NCBI GenBank assembly: GCA_050253535.1
Contig: JBFWIW010000079.1
Coordinates: 1 to 11,981, forward strand
DNA: 11,981 nucleotides
Direction: 5' to 3'
From: JBFWIW01 sp050253535
GTDB lineage: Bacteria; Bacillota; Clostridia; Oscillospirales; Oscillospiraceae
Shown here: positions 6,981 to 11,981 of the stretch, piece by piece
Layout of the letters: every line of letters begins with the position of its first letter
How positions within the stretch are numbered: the first letter of the stretch is position 1
Program-made: the position numbers and the translations under genes
The notes under the pieces: model-generated
Databases searched by the model: none
What the model was told of the DNA's origin: nothing
Seen by the model: only the letters and a program-made list of their open reading frames with translations

Positions 6981-7014
6981 AAAAAAGTTGCCACCGTTTT
7001 GACGGTGGCAACTT
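6981..7014 (-). terminator. Intrinsic terminator in the leader of the transporter gene (attenuator)
   Basis: On the minus strand a perfect 13-bp stem, AAGTTGCCACCGT and ACGGTGGCAACTT, surrounds a CAAA loop and runs into T6. The last T lies about 4 bases before the GGGAGG site of the EamA-type gene, and the putative start of transcription is only about 20-25 bases before the stem. The plus strand lacks a T run, so the terminator acts only on transcripts heading into the transporter gene. That is the arrangement of a riboswitch or attenuator. Confidence 0.85.
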
Positions 7015-7036
7015 CAGACTTTCGTCCCAGCTTCTC
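7015..7036 (-). promoter_or_regulatory. Short 5' leader element before the attenuator, possible small riboswitch
   Basis: The transcribed bases before the terminator read AGAAGCTGGGACGAAAGTCT. GGAC and GTCT can form a hairpin with a GAAA loop, and the GACG in it is complementary to CGTC at the top of the terminator stem (minus strand, plus positions 7004-7001), which could form a kissing or pseudoknot contact. A compact aptamer merged with its terminator, upstream of a small efflux-type transporter, is the style of the guanidine-IV (mepA) class, but I cannot confirm a match to that consensus from memory. The remaining stretch 7074-7200 holds no gene that I can support. Confidence 0.35.
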
Positions 7037-7044
7037 ACAGCAAT

Positions 7045-7073
7045 TATATATCACATTGCGGGACCTCTGTCAA
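7045..7073 (-). promoter_or_regulatory. Sigma-A promoter for the transporter gene
   Basis: On the minus strand a perfect TTGACA (7073-7068) is followed by a 17-base spacer and TATATA (7050-7045), which runs on into TATAAT (7048-7043). Transcription would start near 7036, giving a leader of about 70 bases that is mostly the attenuator. Confidence 0.75.
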
Positions 7074-7200
7074 TGCATACCCGACGGGGTGGGCCAATAT
7101 CTGCCGGGAGAGCACCGGCCATATTCCCGCACTTTCGGATTTAAACGGGTAATTGATGAAACAGAGCCAACCGTCTTTTATAAAAATTTCTCTGAAACTA

Positions 7201-7228
7201 TTGACAATTTGAAACTACTGTATATAAT
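7201..7228 (+). promoter_or_regulatory. Sigma-A promoter of the PadR-DUF1700-SDR operon
   Basis: TTGACA (7201-7206), a 16-base spacer and TATAAT (7223-7228), both boxes perfect. The start of transcription would be near 7235, about 48 bases before the GTG of the PadR gene. An inverted repeat covers the -10 box, so strong basal activity is probably held down by a repressor. Confidence 0.85.
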
Positions 7229-7236
7229 CTAGTAGT
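7214..7236. promoter_or_regulatory. Inverted repeat over the -10 box, probable PadR operator
   Basis: ACTACT (7214-7219) and AGTAGT (7231-7236) form a perfect 6-bp dyad with an 11-base centre that contains TATAAT. PadR-family dimers bind dyads of this size and commonly repress their own operon; the sequence differs from the ATGT-N8-ACAT operator known for PadR itself. Assigning it to the adjacent regulator is an inference. Confidence 0.55.
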
Positions 7237-7282
7237 AGATAAACCACAATACGGTTACCCGAAGTAAGTATGGAGGGGTAAA

Positions 7283-7609
7283 GTGAATATTCAATACAAA
7301 AAAGGCGTCCTTGAGCTATGTGTTCTGTCTCTGCTGAATCGGCGCGACTGCTATGGTTATGAGATTTCGGAATGCCTTTCGAAGCGAATCGATATCGCGG
7401 ACGGTACTGTCTACCCAATTTTGCGAAAGCTGAAGAGCGACGGACTCGTAACGACTTATCTGTCGGAGGACAGCGGCGGCCCGCCGCGGAAGTATTACTC
7501 GCCCACAGAGTTGGGCAGAGAGACCTACAAATCGGATTATTTGGAATATCTCGCGTTTGCCGGAACTGTTGAATCTTTTTTAAAGGAGAATGACTGTGAA
7601 AAAGAATGA
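7283..7609 (+). CDS. PadR-family transcriptional regulator
   Basis: A 108-residue winged-helix DNA-binding protein, the usual size of the short PadR subfamily that lacks a long C-terminal domain. Family marks are YGYEI (24-28), the recognition helix and turn GTVYPILRKL (41-50), and the wing GPPRKYY (66-72) followed by LTELG-like SPTELG (73-78). It would act as a dimer and repress its own operon. The start is the GTG at 7283 with GGAGGGG 4-6 bases upstream. Its 3' end overlaps the next gene by 14 bases. PadR genes of this type are typically paired with a DUF1700/HAAS membrane protein, as here; the inducing signal is unknown. Confidence 0.93.
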   Translation: MNIQYKKGVLELCVLSLLNRRDCYGYEISECLSKRIDIADGTVYPILRKLKSDGLVTTYLSEDSGGPPRKYYSPTELGRETYKSDYLEYLAFAGTVESFLKENDCEKE

Positions 7610-8303
7610 GTATCTGAGTGAGCTCAGAGAAGAGCTCTCAAAGAGGAAAATATCGGACGTGGACGAGATCGTATTGGAGTATGAACAGCACTTTGCGTTC
7701 AAGCTTGCGGACGGACATACCGAGGAGGAAATCGCGGCAAGGCTGGAAACGCCGGAGGCGATAGCCGCGCAGTTCGGCGCTGTAAGCACTGCAAACAAGC
7801 GCGGGGCGGGCGGCAGGCTGCTTTTATATGTCGGACTTTCATTTACCGCGATTCTTGAAGCCATGCTTTATATTTTATTTTTTGCGTGGGTGATTGTACT
7901 GGGCGGGACGTCCCTCGCCCCGGCCGCGGCGGGCATATGTCTTATCGGCAATACGAATATCGCGGGACTCATCCCGACAATGCCGTATTCCGGCGCTCTG
8001 ATACTTGGCATTTCGCTTTTGGCTCTGGCACTTATTTTTGCGGTGGGCACGGTCTACTGTTTTTCTTACACAAAGCAGCTCATAAAGGCAAGCGTCAGGT
8101 GGCACAGGAACATGACCGCCTCCAGCGCACTGCCGCCGCTGCCTCTGCATCCGCAGTACTCCGGTAAAATGAAGCGCACGCTAAGGGCGCTTACGCTCAG
8201 CGCGATCATGGTGTTCGGCGTGACATTCATTCTAGGGTATGCGGTACTGGCTCTGCAGGCGGGGTCATGGGGATTCTGGCATATATGGCAATGGTTCCAG
8301 TGA
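7596..8303 (+). CDS. DUF1700 (HAAS domain) membrane protein
   Basis: A 235-residue protein. Residues 1-61 form a HAAS/DUF1700 domain, MKKNEYLSELREELSKR then an acidic helix with EIVLEYEQHF (24-33) and the turn LADGHTEEEIAARL (37-50). Three hydrophobic regions follow: 75-118 (probably two helices), 132-158 and 196-221. The start is taken as the GTG at 7596, with AGGAG 7 bases upstream; the ATG at 7590 is only one base from AGGAG and cannot use it. This gives a 14-base overlap with the PadR gene. Proteins of this family are co-encoded with PadR regulators and are thought to sense or adjust the cell envelope, but no molecular function is established. Confidence 0.9.
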   Translation: MKKNEYLSELREELSKRKISDVDEIVLEYEQHFAFKLADGHTEEEIAARLETPEAIAAQFGAVSTANKRGAGGRLLLYVGLSFTAILEAMLYILFFAWVIVLGGTSLAPAAAGICLIGNTNIAGLIPTMPYSGALILGISLLALALIFAVGTVYCFSYTKQLIKASVRWHRNMTASSALPPLPLHPQYSGKMKRTLRALTLSAIMVFGVTFILGYAVLALQAGSWGFWHIWQWFQ

Positions 8304-8318
8304 GACGGGAGTGCGGAA

Positions 8319-9173
8319 ATGAAGACAGTGGTTATAACCGGAGCCACATCCGGTATCGGCCTCGCGGCCGCCCGTAAGCTGGCGGCGTCGGGTTTTCAGG
8401 TTATCGGAATCGGGCGCAGCGCAGAAAATTGTGAAAAGGCTCTCTCACAGGTAAAAAAGGCGGAGCCTGATGCCGAGATAAAGTATTTCACGGCAGACCT
8501 CATGCAGCAACGGGAAATTAACCGTCTGGCGGAAGAGCTTGCGAGGACTATCGAAGATCACTGCGGCGGCGAGCTTTTTGCCCTCATAAATAACGTCGGC
8601 TGCGTCCGCAGCTGGTACGCGACCACGGAGGAGGGCTACGAACAGCAGTTCGCGTTAAACCACCTCGCGGGTTTTTTGCTGACGTACAGGCTGATGCCCT
8701 ATATCGAAAAAGCCGAAGGCCGGGTAATAATGACCTGCAGCAACTCCCACAAGGGGGCCCGGATATACTGGAAGGACGTCATGCTGAAGGACGGGTACAA
8801 TCCGCTAAAAGCCTACAAGCAGTCAAAGCTGTGCAATATTCTCTTCGCAAAAGAGCTAAACAATCTGTATGGCAAAAAGGGTATTCACGCTTACGCGGTC
8901 GATCCCGGGCTGGTAAAGACCGACATCGGAAACAAGCAGACGGGCGGAATTGTCAGCTTCGTCTGGAAGCTCCGCAAGAGGCACGGAGTACCGCCGGAGA
9001 TACCGGCGGAGACATACGTGTATCTCTGCGGGCAGGAGAGCGCCCCGACGGGACTTTACTATTATTTGTGCAGAGAGCAAAAGTACAGCGGGCAGGTGAC
9101 GGACGAAAACGCCGCGAGACTCTTTTCTCTGAGCGAGCGGCTGTGCGCGGTAAGTTATGGCCGGTCGGTGTGA
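8319..9173 (+). CDS. Short-chain dehydrogenase/reductase, likely NADP(H)-dependent
   Basis: A 284-residue classical-type SDR. The cofactor motif TGATSGIG is at 7-14, and Arg33 at the end of the second strand (GIGRS) suggests a preference for NADP(H). NNVG (91-94) replaces the usual NNAG. The active site is Asn114, Ser141 or Ser143, Tyr166 and Lys170 (YKQSK), followed by DPGLVKTD (195-202). The pattern and the region LKAYKQSKLCNILFAKEL resemble retinol dehydrogenase or protochlorophyllide reductase-like SDRs, which act on lipophilic carbonyls or alcohols; the substrate cannot be inferred. The ATG at 8319 has CGGGAG 7 bases upstream and lies 15 bases after the DUF1700 gene, so it is co-transcribed with it. 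Confidence 0.93.
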   Translation: MKTVVITGATSGIGLAAARKLAASGFQVIGIGRSAENCEKALSQVKKAEPDAEIKYFTADLMQQREINRLAEELARTIEDHCGGELFALINNVGCVRSWYATTEEGYEQQFALNHLAGFLLTYRLMPYIEKAEGRVIMTCSNSHKGARIYWKDVMLKDGYNPLKAYKQSKLCNILFAKELNNLYGKKGIHAYAVDPGLVKTDIGNKQTGGIVSFVWKLRKRHGVPPEIPAETYVYLCGQESAPTGLYYYLCREQKYSGQVTDENAARLFSLSERLCAVSYGRSV

Positions 9174-9300
9174 AAGGATTCACATGACCATTCGATACGC
9201 CGGTTTTGCCGCTTACGCGGCGGCCGAAGCATATGCGTAGCATCCCGCGCCTTGAAGTCTTTTAATACAATTTGTGCGCGTCGGCGCATTGGAGGTTATT
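9174..9300. other. Gap between the two SDR genes
   Basis: Contains a short GCCGC/GCGGC hairpin around 9209-9222 without a T run and no convincing promoter or terminator, so read-through from the upstream SDR gene into the next one is plausible. Confidence 0.4.
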
Positions 9301-10104
9301 ATGAATGTTCTGATAACGGGCGCGAGCGGAGGACTTGGGCGGGCGCTGTCCGCGGAGTGCGCCAAACGCGGATATAATCTCTTTTTAACGGATATAAACG
9401 AAGCGGGACTGCAGGCCCTTCGGAGCGGACTGGAGCGGCAGTACGGCGTGCTTATTGCCGCAAAGGCCTGCGACCTCACGAGCGACGAGAGTGTGAACGG
9501 GCTCCTGGATTTCGCGGACAAGTGCGGATTCAGATTTGACATGCTTTTCAACGTTGCGGGCGTAGATTTCGAGGGCGGATTTCTCGAGCGCGAGCGGAAG
9601 AACGTACTCGATATCGTCTCGCTGAACATCGGCGCAACGCTGCGGATAACCCACGGCGTGCTGTCGCGCCGGATTCCCGGCAGACCCTTTTACCTCATAT
9701 TCGTCTCCAGCCTCGCGTCCATGTATCCGATGCCGCTGAAGGCGACATATGCGGCGTCAAAGCGGTTCCTGCTGGACTTTTCGGTTGCTCTGAGGCAGGA
9801 GCTCAAACCGCAGAACGTAAAAGTGCTGGCACTGTGTCCGGCCGGTCTCGCGACCACGCCGGAATCGATACACGGCATTGCTGCGCAGGGCATCTGGGGA
9901 AACGCCACAACGAATAAGCTGGAGAGCGTTGCAAGAGGCACGGTGAATAAAGCGCTTTCGGGCAGAAGTTTATATATACCCGGCACTGTGAACCGCTCGC
10001 TGTACTTATTCGGCAAGCTGGTTCCGCGATCCGTCATAGCGGCTATTTTGCATAACAGATGGCGCAAGGCCCAGTGCAAGTGGCTTAATAACAAAAGTAC
10101 ATAA
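9301..10104 (+). CDS. Short-chain dehydrogenase/reductase, likely NAD(H)-dependent
   Basis: A 267-residue SDR. The dinucleotide motif TGASGGLG is at 6-13 and Asp31 at the end of the second strand (LTDIN) suggests NAD(H). NVAG is at 84-87. The catalytic residues are Asn109, Ser137, Tyr150 and Lys154 (YAASK), followed by CPAGLATT (179-186), where the usual PG is CPAG. The last 50 residues are basic and hydrophobic (LFGKLVPRSVIAAILHNRW), as in SDRs that lie at the membrane and reduce lipid-like ketones. The ATG at 9301 was chosen because GGAGG lies 5 bases upstream; an in-frame ATG at 9274 has no binding site. It is probably the last gene of the PadR operon, ending inside a bidirectional terminator. 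Confidence 0.93.
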   Translation: MNVLITGASGGLGRALSAECAKRGYNLFLTDINEAGLQALRSGLERQYGVLIAAKACDLTSDESVNGLLDFADKCGFRFDMLFNVAGVDFEGGFLERERKNVLDIVSLNIGATLRITHGVLSRRIPGRPFYLIFVSSLASMYPMPLKATYAASKRFLLDFSVALRQELKPQNVKVLALCPAGLATTPESIHGIAAQGIWGNATTNKLESVARGTVNKALSGRSLYIPGTVNRSLYLFGKLVPRSVIAAILHNRWRKAQCKWLNNKST

Positions 10105-10145
10105 GTATGAGGGGCGTCACTTTAGAAGCGGCGCCCCTCATACTT
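10103..10145. terminator. Bidirectional terminator overlapping two stop codons
   Basis: AAGTATGAGGGGCG (10103-10116) pairs perfectly with CGCCCCTCATACTT (10132-10145), 14 bp, with a 15-base loop. The left arm starts inside the TAA of the plus-strand SDR gene and the right arm ends on the first base of the TAA of the minus-strand SDR gene. T runs are short on both sides (TTTAATTT on the plus strand), so efficiency is uncertain, but the placement between convergent genes fits. Confidence 0.75.
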
Positions 10146-10915
10146 TAATTTCCAACGCAGCTCCAGCCGTGGTCGCCATGATATATCATGAGCTTCGTCA
10201 TGCCGCCGTCGACCGTTAGGTTCTCGCCGGTGATGAAGCCGGCTTCGTCAGAACACAAAAACTGTACCGCCTGCGCGATATCCTCAGGCCTTCCGACCCT
10301 GCCCGCCGGGTGTTGGGCGGTGTCGCTGTGCGAATAGCTGGGGACATAATCACAATTATGTTGATATGCCCCGGTGTCGATCCAGCCGGGACTTATTGAA
10401 TTTACCCGTGCCCTACCTGCGAGAGTGACGCTCATGGCATGGGTCAGCGCGGTGATCGCTCCCTTCGCCGCAGTATAGCTTTCGGTGTTCGACTGAGACA
10501 TGAAGGCGCGGGTGGAGGAGATATTGACTACGGACGCGCCCGCCGAAAAATGGGGTAAAAACTGCTGCGTCAGGTAGAACGGCGCGGTAACGCCGAGGCG
10601 AAGGACATAGTTGAAATCCTCATAAGAACAGCTCTTAAGGCCTCCGCGCGTTATACAGGCGTTATTTACCAGCACGTCTATGGCGCTGTGCTTTGAGAGA
10701 ACTTCTGCAGAAAAGCGGTCGATGACATCCCTTTCAGTTAAATCTCCGCAAAAGAAAAAGAAGCTGTCCCCGCCGTACTTTTCAGTCAGCATGGCGCCGG
10801 AGACTTCGTCAGTGTCAATGACGGCGACAAACGCGCCACCGGCGATAAAGCTTTCTGTTATGCAGCGCCCGATTCCGTTTGCGCCGCCCGTAACGATGCA
10901 GACTTTGTCTTTCAT
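10145..10915 (-). CDS. Short-chain dehydrogenase/reductase (FabG-like) with altered active-site motifs
   Basis: A 256-residue classical SDR. TGGANGIG is at 9-16 and Asp34 (VIDTD) points to NAD(H). Ser134, Tyr147 and Lys151 (YTAAK) form the catalytic core, followed by SPGWIDT (175-181) and the C-terminal DEAGFITGENLTVDGGM. Two usual features are changed: NNAG is NNAC (84-87), and the Asn of the catalytic tetrad, expected in the pattern L-x-N before the helix that lines the tunnel, is Gly108 in VLRLGVTAPF. The ATG at 10913-10915 has AAGGGTGG about 4 bases upstream; the frame stays open further upstream but that part lies in the leader and in the end of the neighbouring gene. It follows the RCC1-like gene on the same strand after 109 bases. 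Substrate unknown. Confidence 0.92.
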   Translation of the reverse strand: MKDKVCIVTGGANGIGRCITESFIAGGAFVAVIDTDEVSGAMLTEKYGGDSFFFFCGDLTERDVIDRFSAEVLSKHSAIDVLVNNACITRGGLKSCSYEDFNYVLRLGVTAPFYLTQQFLPHFSAGASVVNISSTRAFMSQSNTESYTAAKGAITALTHAMSVTLAGRARVNSISPGWIDTGAYQHNCDYVPSYSHSDTAQHPAGRVGRPEDIAQAVQFLCSDEAGFITGENLTVDGGMTKLMIYHGDHGWSCVGN

Positions 10916-10937
10916 AATGCCACCCTTTTTTATAAAT

Positions 10938-10966
10938 ATATTACAATCAATGCCTGCTTCAGTTAA
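10938..10966 (-). promoter_or_regulatory. Possible promoter of the minus-strand SDR gene
   Basis: TTAACT (10966-10961), a 17-base spacer and TAATAT (10943-10938) on the minus strand. Each box matches the sigma-A consensus at four of six positions; the start would lie about 15 bases before the ATG. Confidence 0.4.
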
Positions 10967-10995
10967 GTGAAGACTGTGGGCTGTATCCATCAGGA

Positions 10996-11022
10996 TGCCG
11001 CCGGGAAGCAAGACAGGCGGCA
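10996..11022 (-). terminator. Hairpin just after the RCC1-like gene
   Basis: TGCCGCC and GGCGGCA form a 7-bp GC-rich stem with a 13-base loop, beginning two bases after the TAA of the RCC1-like gene. No T run follows on the minus strand, so it is at best a weak terminator or a stabilising 3' end. Confidence 0.35.
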
Positions 11023-11024
11023 AC

Positions 11025-11981
11025 TTAACCCTGCCCGGCTGTCTCATAGAAATCTGTGATCTGTACCGGGGCCTGATGGGATGCGGCCGTGCCATCTCCG
11101 AGCTGGCCGCAGTTATTTAAGCCCCACGACCAGAGCGTTCCGTCGTTTTTGACGATAAGCATGTGCGTCCAGGCGCATGAAAAGGTTCTGACGCCATCGA
11201 GCAGCTTTACAGGCGCTGTGAGATCATCGAACAGGGGCGTGAGGCCGTCGAGCCTGCCGTCCGGCATCACCCACAGAGAGCCGTCCGTCTTCAGGTAGGC
11301 AATATAATTTCCGTTGGCGGAACCGACCTGTGCAACGCCGTCGGCGATTTTCTCCGGCTCGGATATACCTCCGCTCTCCATGCCCTCGTACTGAGTGCCG
11401 TAATAGCAGGAAGTCCATGTCCACAGCGAACTATCTTCCTTTATAACAAAGTACCCCAGATCGGAGTTCACGTATTTTCCGCTGTCCATTACCTTGTGCG
11501 GCTGCGATAAGTCCAGTCCGTCGTTCCAGGAGGAGCCGGAGCCCTTCTGGAAGTTCTTTCTGAGTGTCCACACGCTGCCGTCGCTTTTTATATACAGGAT
11601 AAAATCGTCCCCGGAGAATGTCTTTACGTCCGTATCTATTTTTGTTGATGCGTCGTAGAGGGTGAAGGGAAGATCGACCGGTCTCCGCCATAGCGTACCG
11701 CTGCCGTCAAGGTATGCCGCATTCGAGAAGCTCTCAACATCCTCAGCCGCCTTTGGGACGTCCGTGTTATTGTACTTAAAAAGCTTGTCGGAAAGGTAAT
11801 ATAAATTGCCCTGCGTATCAATGATGGACGGATATCCGCCCGCCGTAACGCCGGATATGTCGGTATCGATTTTGATTGGTACGCTTTTTCTCGGCAGACC
11901 CTCGATGTCGGTATTGCCGAAGTAATAGAGATTGTGGTCCTCATCTATGGCAAACGAGGCCGAGCCTTCAGCAGCAACGGA
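11025..11981 (-). CDS. RCC1-like repeat (beta-propeller) protein, N-terminus beyond window
   Basis: 318 residues are visible, open to the right edge with no stop, so the start, any signal peptide and further domains lie outside. The sequence is made of degenerate repeats of about 37-50 residues, each ending in a beta pattern with an aromatic: NLYYFGN (17-23), NLYYLSD (59-65), TLWRRP (96), SVWTLRK (136), SLWTWTS (185), SLWVMPD (235) and TLWSWGLNNCGQLGDG (282-297). The last is a clear RCC1 motif (W-x-W-G-x-N-x-x-G-Q-L-G-x-G). Seven units fit a seven-bladed propeller. Bacterial proteins of this kind are usually secreted or surface-exposed and act in binding; no specific role is known here. The GTG at 11573 is an internal Val, not a start: the repeats continue past it in the same frame. 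Confidence 0.88.
   Translation of the reverse strand, partial: SVAAEGSASFAIDEDHNLYYFGNTDIEGLPRKSVPIKIDTDISGVTAGGYPSIIDTQGNLYYLSDKLFKYNNTDVPKAAEDVESFSNAAYLDGSGTLWRRPVDLPFTLYDASTKIDTDVKTFSGDDFILYIKSDGSVWTLRKNFQKGSGSSWNDGLDLSQPHKVMDSGKYVNSDLGYFVIKEDSSLWTWTSCYYGTQYEGMESGGISEPEKIADGVAQVGSANGNYIAYLKTDGSLWVMPDGRLDGLTPLFDDLTAPVKLLDGVRTFSCAWTHMLIVKNDGTLWSWGLNNCGQLGDGTAASHQAPVQITDFYETAGQG

Noticed and set aside
6909..7232. 107-codon plus-strand frame across the transporter leader
   Set aside because: It runs through the attenuator hairpin, the promoter and the transporter start; no ribosome site and no family resemblance.
9213..9629. 138-codon open frame on the minus strand
   Set aside because: Antisense to the second SDR gene; long off-frame runs are expected in GC-rich coding DNA, and the Arg/Ser-rich translation is not protein-like.
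10916..11095. 60-codon N-terminal extension of the minus-strand SDR
   Set aside because: It would overlap the end of the RCC1-like gene; the SDR fold begins exactly at the internal ATG, which has AAGGGTGG upstream.
11636..11944. 102-codon minus-strand frame
   Set aside because: It overlaps the RCC1-like gene on the same strand in another frame; the RCC1 frame shows repeats through this region, this one does not.
1..11981. CRISPR array, tRNA, rRNA, transposase or phage genes
   Set aside because: No regularly spaced repeats, no cloverleaf or rRNA-like stretch, and no transposase, integrase or phage structural motifs were seen on either strand.

Overview
The window looks like a piece of chromosome from an endospore-forming, low- to mid-GC Gram-positive anaerobe of the class Clostridia. 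The reasons are a tricistronic-plus germinant receptor locus, strong GGAGG-type ribosome binding sites, GTG starts, a c-di-GMP-I riboswitch of the clostridial style, and a PadR/DUF1700 (HAAS) pair. No more precise taxon can be supported from the sequence alone.

Layout. (1) 1-3788, minus strand: a gerA-family operon in the order A subunit, C subunit (lipoprotein), a small two-helix membrane protein, and B subunit (cut by the window edge). The receptor would sit in the spore inner membrane and trigger germination. An 11-bp inverted repeat buries the ribosome binding site of the small gene. (2) 3789-4229: a divergent intergenic region with an orphan symmetrical hairpin, a c-di-GMP-I riboswitch aptamer (about 4083-4172) and a ribosome-site-sequestering hairpin. 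(3) 4230-5735, plus: a secreted subtilisin-like protease with a propeptide and a C-terminal DUF5011-type Ig-like domain, apparently controlled by c-di-GMP. (4) 5736-6040: an intergenic region with an imperfect inverted repeat and a bidirectional terminator. (5) 6041-7073, minus: a DsrE-family protein with its own promoter, and a half-size EamA/DMT transporter. The transporter leader carries a good promoter and an intrinsic terminator immediately before the ribosome binding site, so it looks like an attenuator or small riboswitch. (6) 7201-10104, plus: a probable operon of a PadR-type repressor, a DUF1700 membrane protein and two short-chain dehydrogenases/reductases (SDRs). A near-consensus promoter is overlapped by an inverted repeat that may be the PadR operator. 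(7) 10103-11981: a bidirectional terminator, then on the minus strand a third SDR with two unusual active-site substitutions, preceded by an RCC1-like repeat protein that runs off the right edge.

How the parts relate. The ger genes form one functional unit. The protease is a separate, second-messenger-controlled unit, reminiscent of the clostridial scheme in which c-di-GMP switches secreted proteases against adhesins. The transporter and the PadR operon are divergent and each has its own leader or operator logic. The right half (from about 7300) is visibly richer in G+C than the ger and protease half.

The most interesting signals are regulatory RNA structures rather than proteins: the c-di-GMP-I riboswitch over the protease, the leader terminator of the transporter, and the ribosome-site hairpin inside the ger operon.
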